The notes under the pieces are model-generated. The model was not told the DNA's origin. It saw only the letters and a program-made list of their open reading frames with translations, and made no database searches. A stretch of 64,000 bases of DNA from NCBI RefSeq assembly GCF_017792385.1, contig NZ_CP051230.1, positions 2,604,001 through 2,668,000 of the forward strand, given 5' to 3'. Shown here in pieces: positions 42,372 to 52,069 of this stretch. Source of the DNA: Hyphomonas sp. (lineage in GTDB: Bacteria; Pseudomonadota; Alphaproteobacteria; Caulobacterales; Hyphomonadaceae). Made by a program: the position numbers and the translations under genes. How positions within the stretch are numbered: position 1 is the first letter of the stretch; every line of letters begins with the position of its first letter.

Positions 42372-45300
42372 GGTTTTTCTCCTTCGGGGGTGAATGAGCC
42401 GGCCCGGTTATCCGGTTCGGCCCGGGGTAAATCTGATGGAATCTGCAGCCCGACCCGGATGTAGTAGATGGCCGGGATCACGATCAGGGAGAGGATGAGG
42501 GTTGAGGCCATGCCGCCAAGCATGGGCAGGGCAATCCGGCGCATGACGTCCGATCCGAGGCCGTCGGTCAGGAAGATCGGGGCAAGACCTGCAAAAATGG
42601 TCGTGACCGTCATCAACTTCGGCCTGACGCGCATGGCCGCGCCCTTGCTGACAGCTGCGAAAAGCTGGCTCCTGTCAGACGGGTTCGCCTTGCGGACTTC
42701 CGCGTCGATATAGAGCAGCATCACGACGGCTGTCTCGACCGCGATGCCGCCCAGGGCGATGAAACCGACCGCGACGGCTACTGACAGATTGTAGCCTGCC
42801 AACCAGACGGCCCACATTCCGCCGACCAGGCCGAATGGCAGGCTGGCCATGATGATCAGGGTCCGGTCGAGCCGACCGAAATGTAGCATCAGCAGCAGGA
42901 AGATCAGTGCAATCGCAGCTGGAATGGCGATCTTCAGCCGCGCATTCGCTTCCTGCATCTGTTCATACTGTCCGGAGAACTCCACCGCATATCCCGCAGG
43001 CAGGTCGACGGCGTTGGCTATCACCTGTCCGGCGTCTGCAACATAGCTGCCCATGTCCCGGTCCGCGATATCGACGAAAACCCAGCCAGTCAGCCTGGCA
43101 TTTTCCGATCGGATCATTGGCGGGCCTTCCGTATAGGAAATGTCCGCCAGTTCGCTGAGAGGGATATGGGCGCCGGACGGGGCGGGCACGAGTATCTCTT
43201 CCAGGTCTGTGGCGCTCTCACGAAATGGCCGATCATAGCGCAGGATGATGTCATAGCGCTCCCGGCCCTCGACAGACTGGGAGAGTGTCATGCCGCCCAG
43301 GGCGGTTCGGATCACGGACTGGAAGGCTGCCATGTCGATATTCCGCCGGGCGAGTTCGCCCCTGTCCGGCGTGATCTCGAGATATTTGCCGCCCATGACC
43401 CTGTCGGCGAAGGCCGAGCGCGTTCCGGGTACGTCCGAAATGGCCGCTTCTATGTCCCGGGCAATGGTCTCAATCTCTGTCAGATCATCGCCCGTAACCT
43501 TGATGCCAATGGGCGTGCGCACTCCTGTTGAAACCATGTCCATGCGAATCTTGATTGGATAGCCCCATGAATTCACGAGGCCGGGCATTTGCAGCTTGGC
43601 ATCGAGCTCATCGGTGATGTCCTCGACCGTCACACCTGGCCGCCAATCCTCCTTCGGTTTCAGCTTGATCCAGGTCTCGATCATGGTGAGTGGTGCTGGA
43701 TCGGTTGCGGTATCGGCGCGCCCGGCCTTGCCGAAGACACGATCGACTTCTGGCACGGTCTTGATGACGCGGTTTGTCTGGCCAAGAATCTCCCGCATCT
43801 TGGTGGATGACACGCCGGGCAGGGTGGTCGGCATGTAGAGGAGCTCGCCTTCATAAAGGGCCGGCATGAATTCCGAGCCGATCCTCTGGACCGGCACGAT
43901 GACGGTGGCCGTCAGCGCGAGCGCTAGGGCGACCGTGATCCATTTGAACCTCAGGGCTAGATGGAGCAGCGGTTTGTAGGCCCAGACGAAGAAGGCGTTC
44001 AGGGGATTGGCTTCCTCGCGCCGGAACCGACCCCGCATCAGGTACAGCATCAGAACCGGGACAAGTGTCACCGACAGAATGGCCGCGAAGGCCATCGCAT
44101 AGGTCTTGGTATAGGCAAGAGGACTGAAGAGCCTGAAGCTCTGACCGGTCAGGGCAAAGACGGGCAGGAAGGAGACCGTGATGATGAGGAGTGAAAAGAA
44201 TATGCCGGGGCCGACTTCCTGAGCCGACTCGACCAGCGCCTGGCGGCGCACGCTCGGATCGGGTTTCGGTCCCAGATCCGCCAGTTTCCGGCTGGCATTC
44301 TCGACAAGCACAATCGAGGCGTCGACCATGGCGCCGATCGCGATGGCGATCCCGCCAAGTGACATGATGTTCGCTGTGACACCTTGCCAGGACATGATCA
44401 GGAACGCGCCGAGCACTCCGAGCGGCAAGGTGATGATGGCAACCAGAGACGACCTTACATGGAGGAGGAAGATCAGGATGACGAGCGCAACCGCGATGCC
44501 TTCCTCGATCAGCTTGTCTTTCAGATAATCGACCGAACCCTCGATGAGTGGCGCGCGGTCATACACAGTGACAATCTCGACACCTTCCGGCAGGCCGCGC
44601 TGGAGACTATCAAGTTTCTCCTTCACACGTTCGATCACCGACAGCGCATTCTCGCCATCGCGCATCACCACGATGCCGGACACCGTTTCGCCTTCGCCAT
44701 TGAGTTCGACAATGCCGCGCCGGAGGGCCGGGCCTTCGACAATCCGGGCGACATGGCTCAGCTGGACGGGGGTGCCATCCTCTGCCTTGACCACGACCTG
44801 TTCGAGATCAAGCTTCTCATCGACATAGCCTGATGAGCGGATGACATATTCCGTTTCGCCCTGTTCGAGCACGCGGCCACCGACTTCGCTTGAGGCTGCG
44901 CGGACCGCGTCACGGATACGGGTGATCGACAGGTCGTAACTTCTCAGGCGATTGGGATCGAGGAGAACCTGGTATTCCCTGACAAAACCGCCGACCGAGG
45001 CGACTTCAGAGACCCCCTCCACACCGGCCAGTTCGAGTTTCAGGAACCAGTCCTGGAGTGAACGCAGCTCGGCGAGATCGGTCTTGCCGGTTTTGTCGAC
45101 CAAGGCATACTGATAGACCCAGCCAACGCCGGTCGCATCCGGTCCTATCTGCGGTACGGCGCCTTCCGGGAGTTCAGACCCCAGCCGGGACAAGGCTTCG
45201 AGCACGCGCGAGCGGGCCCAGTAGAGGTCAACATCATCGTCAAATATGACATACACAAAACTGGTGCCGAACATTGAGGAGCCGCGCACGTCCTTGGTCT

Positions 45301-45583
45301 TCGGCAGACCGAGAAGGTTCGTCGATAGTGGATAGGTGACGAGGTCCTCGACAATCTGCGGGCTCTGGCCCGGAAAATCGGTGCGAATGATGACCTGGGT
45401 ATCTGTCAGGTCCGGCACTGCATCGAGCGGCGTGCGCTGGATCGCCATCCACCCGGTCACAGCCAGTGCAGCGGCGAGCATGAGGACGATGAGCTGGTTG
45501 GAAACCGACCAGGAGATCAGCTTTGCCACCCATGATTTGGAGGGGTCTTGCCCCGCGAGGTTTCTGTCGTTTCGTTCAGTCAT
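42368..45583 (-). CDS. cusA: CusA-like Cu/Ag RND efflux pump
   Basis: Inner-membrane RND pump for monovalent metals. It has 1071 residues from the ATG at 45583; this overlaps cusB by 8 bp and gives the usual start, followed by LISWSVSNQLIVLMLAAALA. The TM4 motif GAMVDASIVLVENASRKL (about residue 416) is of the CusA type, and the porter region includes GSEFMPALYEGELLYMPTTL and the Asp/Glu-rich GGKYLEITPDRGELARRNID. It works with CusB, CusC and the CusF-like proteins encoded around it. Confidence 0.94.
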   Translation of the reverse strand: MTERNDRNLAGQDPSKSWVAKLISWSVSNQLIVLMLAAALAVTGWMAIQRTPLDAVPDLTDTQVIIRTDFPGQSPQIVEDLVTYPLSTNLLGLPKTKDVRGSSMFGTSFVYVIFDDDVDLYWARSRVLEALSRLGSELPEGAVPQIGPDATGVGWVYQYALVDKTGKTDLAELRSLQDWFLKLELAGVEGVSEVASVGGFVREYQVLLDPNRLRSYDLSITRIRDAVRAASSEVGGRVLEQGETEYVIRSSGYVDEKLDLEQVVVKAEDGTPVQLSHVARIVEGPALRRGIVELNGEGETVSGIVVMRDGENALSVIERVKEKLDSLQRGLPEGVEIVTVYDRAPLIEGSVDYLKDKLIEEGIAVALVILIFLLHVRSSLVAIITLPLGVLGAFLIMSWQGVTANIMSLGGIAIAIGAMVDASIVLVENASRKLADLGPKPDPSVRRQALVESAQEVGPGIFFSLLIITVSFLPVFALTGQSFRLFSPLAYTKTYAMAFAAILSVTLVPVLMLYLMRGRFRREEANPLNAFFVWAYKPLLHLALRFKWITVALALALTATVIVPVQRIGSEFMPALYEGELLYMPTTLPGVSSTKMREILGQTNRVIKTVPEVDRVFGKAGRADTATDPAPLTMIETWIKLKPKEDWRPGVTVEDITDELDAKLQMPGLVNSWGYPIKIRMDMVSTGVRTPIGIKVTGDDLTEIETIARDIEAAISDVPGTRSAFADRVMGGKYLEITPDRGELARRNIDMAAFQSVIRTALGGMTLSQSVEGRERYDIILRYDRPFRESATDLEEILVPAPSGAHIPLSELADISYTEGPPMIRSENARLTGWVFVDIADRDMGSYVADAGQVIANAVDLPAGYAVEFSGQYEQMQEANARLKIAIPAAIALIFLLLMLHFGRLDRTLIIMASLPFGLVGGMWAVWLAGYNLSVAVAVGFIALGGIAVETAVVMLLYIDAEVRKANPSDRSQLFAAVSKGAAMRVRPKLMTVTTIFAGLAPIFLTDGLGSDVMRRIALPMLGGMASTLILSLIVIPAIYYIRVGLQIPSDLPRAEPDNRAGSFTPEGEKP

Positions 45584-47438
45584 GACTGTCCCCCGAATGC
45601 CCAGGGGCCTGGTCAGCGCCAGTCTCGCCGTCATTGGTCGTCATCGACATGCCGGCCATCGGGTTGGGCCAGTCAATCCGTTCGGCTCCATCTGCGCTGT
45701 ACGGATTGGCTGGTTTCGCTTCTTCCTGCAGCCAGTACCGGCCCGTTGCGGTGTCCCGGTAGAGCACCAGACCAGCCTCGCTGTAATGCTGAGGTGCGCC
45801 TTCCAGCAGCCAGGGTTTCAAGGCCTCGACCAGGTCTGAGAGTTGTGTGGCAAGGTCTTCGCGGTCCGTGGCGTCCTGCGCGGCGGCGAGAGCGGTTTGC
45901 GTAGCATCCATGACCGGTGCCAGTTTCGTGTTCGCGTAACGGTCCCGCAGCACTGGCACCAGGGCGAGCGCCGGGTCCACGAATAGCGGATCGATGTCAT
46001 ACCCGTCTCTCAGGGCCTCGTGGAAGTAGAGCGCCATGTCAGTGAAGTGATCGATTTCGGCGAGGGCTTTACTGTCCACCGGAATATCGGAGAGCGGTGT
46101 TTCCGGACTGGCCGCGCTCGCATCCGGAGCTTCCAGCTTGGCAAGACCTTCTTTCAGGTTGGCTTCGCTATCGAGCAGGAACTGCCCGCTGGCGACGACC
46201 ATGTCGCCACTTTCCAGACCCGACAGGATTTCGGTCCGGCCATTGGCCGAAATCCCGGTTTGCACGGCGCGTCCGGAGAAGCGGCCATTGCCTTCGGCGA
46301 TGACGACACGGGCGCCCTCGCTACCAAGCAGAATGGCTTCACTTGGAACCGAAAGACGCGGTCGGCCGCCGATATTCAGCCTTATGTCCGCATAGGCGCC
46401 CGGGCGAAGATAGCCCGACACATTGTCCACTTCGATCCGGACGTCGGCTGTACGGGTTTTCGGGTCGATTGTCGGATAGATATAGTCGACCTGGCCTTTA
46501 CCGGGGGCATCGGGCGCGCTCGGAAAATCGAGTTCGGCCTGCATGCCTGTTTCCACCAGAGGCAAATCGCTCTCCGGCACCGAGGCAATGACCCAGACAT
46601 CGGCATAGGATTGCAGGCGTAATATAGGCGTGCCGGGTTTGACATAGTCGCCATTGCGGACCTGGAGCTCGGCAACCGTGCCGCCGGCTTCTGCGTAAAC
46701 CGGAACACGTTCAATGACCTGGCGGGTTTCGGTCAGCCGGTCGATGGCCGCATTCTGCATGCCAAGGGAGCGCAGGCGCTGGCGAACCGACGCGATGCGC
46801 GCTTCGTTACCGATCCTGAACGAGTTCAGATAATCTTTCTGCGCGGCGATCAGGTCCGGACTGTAGATCCGGTAGAGGAGACTGCCGGGGCGGACGGTGT
46901 CGCCCTCGGCATTGACCGCCAGATTCTCAATCCAGCCTTCTAGCCGCGAGACGGTAACATTTTCGAGCCGTTCATTGGTCTCGACCGTGCCGAAGGCTCT
47001 CAGTACACGGCTGAAATCCCTGGTCTCGGCAGGTGATGTCCGGATCCCCATGGTCTGGATCATTTCCGGTGAGACGGCCACACCCGATCCGGTGTCATCG
47101 GCATAAACCGGGATGTAATCCATGCCCATGGAATCCTTTTTCGGAACAGGCGAGGTGTCCGGCTTACCCATGGGATGCTTGTAGTACAGGATTTCCCCTG
47201 TTGAGCTCGTCGGTTCCTGGGTCTTGTCGGCAGGCACCAGGTCCATGCCACAGATCGGGCAGGTGCCGTCCGGATCGGTCGAAATATAGTGCGGGTGCAT
47301 GGGGCAGGTGTATCGTTGCGTCTCGCTCGAGGCGTTCGGTTTTTCACCCTGGCCGCCCGGTGATCCGCCCGGTGCGCCGCATGCGGCGAGCAAGAGGGCG
47401 GCAGATGCGGTGCCCATTATCAGGAATGTCTTTTTCAT
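45576..47438 (-). CDS. cusB: CusB-like membrane fusion protein with metal-binding N- and C-terminal domains
   Basis: Periplasmic adaptor of the Cus pump. It has 620 residues with a lipoprotein signal (ASAALLLAACGAPGG). A heavy-metal-binding domain follows (CPMHPHYISTDPDGTCPICG), then YYKHPMGKPDTSPVPKKDSM, which is common in CusB. Next come barrel-sandwich and beta-barrel domains (GSLLYRIYSPDLIAAQKDYL; GRPRLSVPSEAILLGSEG). The last 130 residues form a helical domain (DHFTDMALYFHEALRDGYD; LWLQ-like ends) similar to DUF3347. Start overlaps the cusC stop (ATGA). Confidence 0.92.
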   Translation of the reverse strand: MKKTFLIMGTASAALLLAACGAPGGSPGGQGEKPNASSETQRYTCPMHPHYISTDPDGTCPICGMDLVPADKTQEPTSSTGEILYYKHPMGKPDTSPVPKKDSMGMDYIPVYADDTGSGVAVSPEMIQTMGIRTSPAETRDFSRVLRAFGTVETNERLENVTVSRLEGWIENLAVNAEGDTVRPGSLLYRIYSPDLIAAQKDYLNSFRIGNEARIASVRQRLRSLGMQNAAIDRLTETRQVIERVPVYAEAGGTVAELQVRNGDYVKPGTPILRLQSYADVWVIASVPESDLPLVETGMQAELDFPSAPDAPGKGQVDYIYPTIDPKTRTADVRIEVDNVSGYLRPGAYADIRLNIGGRPRLSVPSEAILLGSEGARVVIAEGNGRFSGRAVQTGISANGRTEILSGLESGDMVVASGQFLLDSEANLKEGLAKLEAPDASAASPETPLSDIPVDSKALAEIDHFTDMALYFHEALRDGYDIDPLFVDPALALVPVLRDRYANTKLAPVMDATQTALAAAQDATDREDLATQLSDLVEALKPWLLEGAPQHYSEAGLVLYRDTATGRYWLQEEAKPANPYSADGAERIDWPNPMAGMSMTTNDGETGADQAPGHSGDSHD

Positions 47439-48649
47439 TGTGTCACCAGGAGGGCATTCAGGCGTGCGATCGCAGCGGCCTTGCGGGCCGTTTCAGCTTC
47501 GATTTCCGCCCGGAGTTTGAGAATGGCGATCTCGCCGTCGATGATCGGCGCATAACCGCCAACACCGGATTCATAAGCAATCAGCTGGGCCTCGACTTCG
47601 TCTTCGACGGCAGCAATCTTGACCTGCAGCACGTCGATACTGGCATCGGCCGCGCGTATAATGGCGTCCCGGGACGCATACTGGGCCGCCGCATTCCGCG
47701 CGGCAGCCTGGTAGCGTTGCTCGGCGCCGGCCCGCTCAGCCTTTGCGGCGCGCAAGTTCGGTGCCTGCTTCCTTTCGGCCCAGAGCGGAACCGTAAAAGT
47801 CACCATACCGGAGACCCAGTCATCCCCCGCGAACATCGCGCCTTCATCGCGCTGTTGATAGGTGAGCTGGGCCCCCCATTCTGGCTTCCAGGCCGCGCGG
47901 GCCTCGTCGATACCGTAATCGGTAACGCGGACGGCCGCGTCGGCAATGCGTACGGTGTGGAACTCAAGCGCTGCGCCGGACCAGTCTCTTTCAGTCAGGG
48001 GAGGGAGGCCGGTCGAAGGGACCAGTCCGACGAGTTCGATCAGGCGCGCATCGGTCTCGGCTTCCTGCCGGTCAAGATCAACAAGCGTCCGGGAAACTTC
48101 TGCCCGTTCGCTTTCAATTTCGGCAAGGCGATAGACGGCCGGGCGGCCCGCATCGATCTCGGCCTCGACAATGTCGACAAGCTCGTCGTATTTGGCGTTT
48201 CGCGCTTCGGCGAGGGATCTCTGCCTGGTCAGTCTAGTCTTGTCAGCGAGAAGAGCGATGAGTTCGGCGCGCAAGGCCGCATAACGGGCATCGCGAACCG
48301 CCTCGGTCTGTGCTGACATCGCCCGGGCTTCACCGGCGCGGGCTTCACGGCCCGCGAAGCTCGGAAATTGTTGCCGGATACCAACGGCTTTATTGGTCGG
48401 CAAGTAACTGTCGAATGAGGGATCGAAAATCGGAAAGTTGTTGATCCCGAGGGATACGACGGGGTCCGGGAGTGCGGTTGAGGCGACAGCACGCTCCCGG
48501 TCGGCCTCGGCATCGTAACCGAGAGCGGAGAGGCTTGGATGGGCCTCGAGACGGGCTTCAAGCTCGGCAAAGCTCTGAGCGTTGGCAACCGCCGCCAGGG
48601 GCACAGCGGCAAACGCTGCGACCAGCAGCATTCTTGAAATGTGGGGCAT
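47435..48649 (-). CDS. cusC: CusC-like outer membrane efflux protein (TolC family)
   Basis: Outer-membrane channel of the Cus system. It has 404 residues with signal peptide (LLVAAFAAVPLAAVANAQS). OEP helices are visible: FAELEARLEAHPSLSALGYD, ALRAELIALLADKTRLTRQR and AQLIAYESGVGGYAPIIDGE. It overlaps cusB by 4 bp. Its sequence differs from the czcC-like protein at 31009, fitting a second, separate pump. Confidence 0.88.
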   Translation of the reverse strand: MPHISRMLLVAAFAAVPLAAVANAQSFAELEARLEAHPSLSALGYDAEADRERAVASTALPDPVVSLGINNFPIFDPSFDSYLPTNKAVGIRQQFPSFAGREARAGEARAMSAQTEAVRDARYAALRAELIALLADKTRLTRQRSLAEARNAKYDELVDIVEAEIDAGRPAVYRLAEIESERAEVSRTLVDLDRQEAETDARLIELVGLVPSTGLPPLTERDWSGAALEFHTVRIADAAVRVTDYGIDEARAAWKPEWGAQLTYQQRDEGAMFAGDDWVSGMVTFTVPLWAERKQAPNLRAAKAERAGAEQRYQAAARNAAAQYASRDAIIRAADASIDVLQVKIAAVEDEVEAQLIAYESGVGGYAPIIDGEIAILKLRAEIEAETARKAAAIARLNALLVTQ

Positions 48650-48721
48650 GATAAAACGGGCTCTTCTGAATTGTGAGAAGCGATGACGACGGGCTGCTGT
48701 GGCGGCCGCAGGTCATCGCTC

Positions 48722-49141
48722 TCAATTCAGGAAGCGCTGCTTTAGCGATATTGGCGTGTGCTGGACGATATCCAGCCGAGGTGGAGGCCCGGTCTTTAGC
48801 GTTTCGCGCTCTGGCAGGAATGCCTTTGGTGGGTTAGCGAGAACCGCAGCAAATTCTGCGTCTACATTCGCAACAGGTGCAACTGGATTGGCGTCACTGT
48901 GCGCCTGGATAAGCATGGGTGCACAGTCGTATCCCGCGGGGCAATCAGACGATGATGCCTGATCTGTATGCCCGGTGTCGGCCATGGCTTCCATCGCCAT
49001 GTCATTACAGGGGTGATTGCTGCTCATTTCAGTCGGCGCGGTTTCGGAGGTCCCGACCATCAATGGACACGCCATGACCGGCTGAGCCGCCATGAAGGCA
49101 GCGGCAAACAGTGTCAGGAGGCGGGTCACAAACTGCATCAT
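48722..49141 (-). CDS. Small secreted Cys/Met-containing protein heading the cus genes
   Basis: 139 residues, signal peptide (LLTLFAAAFMAAQPVMAC), then Met/Asp/Cys-rich sequence (NHPCNDMAMEAMADTGHTDQ; SSSDCPAGYDCAPMLI). The end QHTPISLKQRFLN is like the end QTPVTLKVRSLS of the protein at 60397. It probably binds metal in the periplasm. It lies between csoR and cusC, likely in one transcript. Confidence 0.7.
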   Translation of the reverse strand: MMQFVTRLLTLFAAAFMAAQPVMACPLMVGTSETAPTEMSSNHPCNDMAMEAMADTGHTDQASSSDCPAGYDCAPMLIQAHSDANPVAPVANVDAEFAAVLANPPKAFLPERETLKTGPPPRLDIVQHTPISLKQRFLN

Positions 49142-49194
49142 TGTTCAAATACGTGAAAAGATTAAAACTTTCATTTCAACAAACTGTGAGGCCG

Positions 49195-49470
49195 CTACTT
49201 CTTGCGGCCACCAAGCACAGCAACAAGTTCCTCGACCTTTTCACGCCGGTCATCGACATTGCTTCCGGTCAGGGCATGATCCACACACGTTGCGATATGG
49301 TCATCCAGGATAACGGCCTCGAGGCCGACAAGCGCGGCCTTCACAGCCTGCACCTGACGAATGACATCAATACAATACCGATCGTCGGACACCATCTTCG
49401 TGATGCCGCGCACTTGTCCCTCGATGCGGGCAAGCCTTCGGGTCGCGGCCTCTTTGGTTTCAGTCTTCAT
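49195..49470 (-). CDS. csoR: CsoR-family copper-sensing repressor
   Basis: 91 residues from the ATG at 49470. The longer frame is rejected because the operator ATACCC-CATACA-GGGTAT (49476-49493) would lie inside it. All-helical CsoR fold (RRLARIEGQVRGITKMVSDD). The Cu(I) triad is visible: Cys in DDRYCIDV, His and Cys in LDDHIATCVDHAL. This Cys-His-Cys set favours a copper sensor over the persulfide sensor CstR. It probably represses its own operon and other copper units carrying the same box. Confidence 0.88.
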   Translation of the reverse strand: MKTETKEAATRRLARIEGQVRGITKMVSDDRYCIDVIRQVQAVKAALVGLEAVILDDHIATCVDHALTGSNVDDRREKVEELVAVLGGRKK

Positions 49471-49475
49471 GGCAA

Positions 49476-49493
49476 ATACCCCATACAGGGTAT
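49476..49493. promoter_or_regulatory. CsoR-type operator upstream of csoR
   Basis: Inverted repeat ATACCC-CATACA-GGGTAT ending 6 bp before the csoR start codon. It has the same ACCCC/GGGGT character as the sites at 56507 and 60797. Predicted to be bound by the CsoR protein encoded here. Confidence 0.72.
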
Positions 49494-49576
49494 CCATATG
49501 GGGACCTCGTGAAGCAATTTCCAGTCTCTTCATGCGTCAGAAACGAAAGGTTCAGCCCAAGATGGACTGACAGTCA

Positions 49577-50932
49577 TCACTCAATGGCATTTCCAGCTGC
49601 GGTCCACGCCTTCATCGAGCCGATATAGACATCGACCTCGGAGAACCCCTTCCGCATGAGCTGCGAGGCGGCAATGGTGGCCCGGGCGCCGCTTCCGCAC
49701 ATGACGGTGACGGGCTTGTCCGGGTCGAGGTCACTGGCCGCATCAGGCAGCTTGCCGACATAAGCGTGCTTGCTGTCCTTGATATGGCCGCTCTCATATT
49801 CGTCGATGGCCCGGACATCGAGCAGGGTCCAGCCAGCCGGCGGGTTGTCTACGCGCGCGGCGACGGTTTCGGTATCGACGAAGTCGAGTGTGTCGAGCGG
49901 GCCGTTCTGGACCGCCACGGGCATGGCGCCGCTGACAAATCCGCTCACATTGTCGAAGCCGATCCGCTGAAGCGTGGTGGCCGCATCGACCGCCTGGTCG
50001 TCATCGCGCGCTACCAGCAGCACCGGTTTGTCGCCTGGCAGCAACCAGCCCGCGAAGGCGGCAAGCATGTCATCCGGGATGCAGAGCGAGCCCGTGCGGT
50101 GTCCGCCGGCAAAGTCGAATATGCCACGGACATCGAGGCAGACCGCATCGCCCGGATCGAGCAACCTGGCCGGGGAAGCGGGCAGGGGCGCCGGCGGCGC
50201 AGCTTCGGTGCCTTCCATATTGCCCTCTTCCATGCGCCGGAAGTATGGCGGGATGTAGTGGTTCTCGGCTACCTTGGCGTCGATGAAAGCCTCCCGGTCA
50301 TCGATCTGCAGGCTCGGATTGTTGAGCTTTTCATGGCCGATGGAGGAAAACTCCCGGTCGGCCATGCCCGAGCCACAAACCGAACCGGCGCCATGCGCGG
50401 GATAGACGAGGCACTGGTCGCCGAGCCTCATCAGTTTCTCCAGGCTGTCATAGAGCAGGCCGGCGACTTCGCGTTTGCGGTCGGGATAGAAGTCCGTGCG
50501 CCCGACATCGCCAATGAACAGGGCATCGCCCGTGAACACGCCAACCGGGCCTTCCTCAAAGCTCTTGTCATAAAGCACGTAGGACAGGCTGTCGTCGGTG
50601 TGCCCGGGCGTTTCAAGCACCTTCAGGAGCGCGCCGCCAATCTCGAACGTGTCGCCTTCCCGCGTCTCGGCTGCATACTGGATCGGCTTTTCAGGGTTCG
50701 GCCCGTGCCAGACCTTTGCGCCAGTCTCTTCCTTCAGGACAGGGGCGCCTGAGAGCAGGTCCTCGTTCCGGTGGGTTTCGAAGACGTGCTTGATGACAGA
50801 GCCTTCCTCACGGGCGAGGTCCAGATAGATGTCGATGTCACGCCGCGGATCGATGACCGCAGCTTCGCCATCGGCGCTCAGGAAGTAGGAAAGGTGGGCA
50901 AGGCCCTGTGTCTTGATCTTTTCAAGTCTCAT
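49577..50932 (-). CDS. MBL-fold/rhodanese fusion (persulfide dioxygenase-sulfurtransferase-like)
   Basis: 451 residues. An N-terminal metallo-beta-lactamase domain of the ETHE1 side family has THRNEDLLSG in place of the classical His-x-His-x-Asp-His, but keeps VLETPGHTDDSLSYVL, FTGDALFIGDVGRTDF and VYPAHGAGS. Two rhodanese domains follow. The first (about 255-350) has no Cys at the loop (LLVARDDDQA), so it is catalytically silent. The second has the active loop VMCGSGARATIA. The layout is like CstB. Probably oxidises persulfide or handles sulfur released during copper stress. The csoR gene follows it. Confidence 0.85.
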   Translation of the reverse strand: MRLEKIKTQGLAHLSYFLSADGEAAVIDPRRDIDIYLDLAREEGSVIKHVFETHRNEDLLSGAPVLKEETGAKVWHGPNPEKPIQYAAETREGDTFEIGGALLKVLETPGHTDDSLSYVLYDKSFEEGPVGVFTGDALFIGDVGRTDFYPDRKREVAGLLYDSLEKLMRLGDQCLVYPAHGAGSVCGSGMADREFSSIGHEKLNNPSLQIDDREAFIDAKVAENHYIPPYFRRMEEGNMEGTEAAPPAPLPASPARLLDPGDAVCLDVRGIFDFAGGHRTGSLCIPDDMLAAFAGWLLPGDKPVLLVARDDDQAVDAATTLQRIGFDNVSGFVSGAMPVAVQNGPLDTLDFVDTETVAARVDNPPAGWTLLDVRAIDEYESGHIKDSKHAYVGKLPDAASDLDPDKPVTVMCGSGARATIAASQLMRKGFSEVDVYIGSMKAWTAAGNAIE

Positions 50933-50986
50933 TCTGTTTCGCTCCTTTTCGGGATCGAATGGGTCTGACTGGACGTGGAAGGCGCG

Positions 50987-51541
50987 TTAGTCCTCCGCGA
51001 TGGCTGCCCCGGCAGCGTCGTCTGGATTGAGCGTGCCTTCAAAGGGGGGAACGGGGCGGCTCGCCGCCTCCCTTTCCGTCGATGCCGGGCCATTCTCCGC
51101 GATGTCGGAAATCAGCCATTCCATTTCCTTGATCTCGCGGCGCTGCGCCGTGATGATCTCGTCGGCAAGCTCGCGCACACGGACATCCTCGATGCCGGCG
51201 CGTTCACTTGTCATGATGGCAATGGAGTGGTGGGGGATCATCGCTTTCATGTAGGACCGGTCGTCGACAGTGCTCTGGCTGCGCACCAGCCAGAGGGCCA
51301 GGACGAACACGACCGCAGCGCCAATGAAAATGCCGAAATTGATCCGGCTGTCCTTGTACATGTTGAGCATGAAGCTCAGCATCACGACGGCCATCGCGGC
51401 GCCCATGATGAAGGCCATGTAGAAGCGCGTTTCGCTCCAGCGAACATGCTCCCACGCATAGGTGTTGAGGTACATCAGCCCAAACATCACGATCATCGAT
51501 GTGATGATCATTGCGCCAAACCGCCAATAACTGTTCTTCAT
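50987..51541 (-). CDS. DUF305 membrane protein
   Basis: 184 residues from the ATG at 51541, with a possible alternative start at 51556 directly abutting AAGGAGG. Three membrane segments (GAMIITSMIVMFGLMYLNTY; MAFIMGAAMAVVMLSFMLNM; FGIFIGAAVVFVLALWLV) precede a periplasmic DUF305 domain with its His pair (SYMKAMIPHHSIAIMTSERA). Common in copper islands; probably metal-binding. A weaker copper-box-like sequence lies just upstream (51564-51580). Confidence 0.83.
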   Translation of the reverse strand: MKNSYWRFGAMIITSMIVMFGLMYLNTYAWEHVRWSETRFYMAFIMGAAMAVVMLSFMLNMYKDSRINFGIFIGAAVVFVLALWLVRSQSTVDDRSYMKAMIPHHSIAIMTSERAGIEDVRVRELADEIITAQRREIKEMEWLISDIAENGPASTEREAASRPVPPFEGTLNPDDAAGAAIAED

Positions 51542-51563
51542 ATCCACTTTCAACATCCTCCTT

Positions 51564-51580
51564 ATACAGTGGTGGGGTAT
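51564..51580 (-). promoter_or_regulatory. Degenerate copper-box-like half-site before the DUF305 gene
   Basis: On the minus strand ATACCCC-ACC-ACTGTAT: one good half (ATACCCC) and one poor half. It stands directly upstream of the ribosome site of the DUF305 gene. It could be a weak CsoR site; low confidence. Confidence 0.35.
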
Positions 51581-51619
51581 TTCCACGACTAACGGAGAAG
51601 TGTGTGAACAGGTTCCGAG

Positions 51620-52069
51620 TTAATCCGATGCTTGAATTCCGCCTGAAGTTGGACCATCCATTTGGTTTCGCATCAGGAGGAAAATGAAGGATGCCGAGCA
51701 CGAAATCAGCAGGAAACCATTGAGTGATTCCAGTCCCGCCAGGAACCGCGAATGTCCGGTTGGATAGATATCGCCCAGCCCAAGCGATGTGTAGTTGACG
51801 AGGGAGAAATAGAATATGTCCATGAACCCGTCCGCTTCGCCGCCCTTGAAACCACCCAAGTCAAAGGCATCCAGTAGCGTAAAGCTGGTTGCATAGAGCG
51901 CTGCCTCAGCGAGGTGCGCCAGGCCTGCACCTACGATACCCGAAACAACGATCGGGAGACCTGAACGCGCTTCATGGTTCAGGCGTCGGTGCAGATGCGC
52001 CAGTGCGAGATAATGCACCGTGCTTGCCAGCACAAAAGTGAGCAGTCCGATCAAGGTTGCAATGATCAT
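51620..52069 (-). CDS. Two-TM ion channel (potassium-channel pore type)
   Basis: 149 residues from the ATG at 52069, which overlaps the APC permease stop (ATGA). Four hydrophobic stretches. The pore region FSLVNYTSLGLGDIYPTGHS has the selectivity-filter-like T-x-LGLGD, and SCSASFIFLLMRNQM is the final inner helix. Function in a copper island is unclear; charge compensation during metal efflux is only a guess. Confidence 0.78.
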   Translation of the reverse strand: MIIATLIGLLTFVLASTVHYLALAHLHRRLNHEARSGLPIVVSGIVGAGLAHLAEAALYATSFTLLDAFDLGGFKGGEADGFMDIFYFSLVNYTSLGLGDIYPTGHSRFLAGLESLNGFLLISCSASFIFLLMRNQMDGPTSGGIQASD

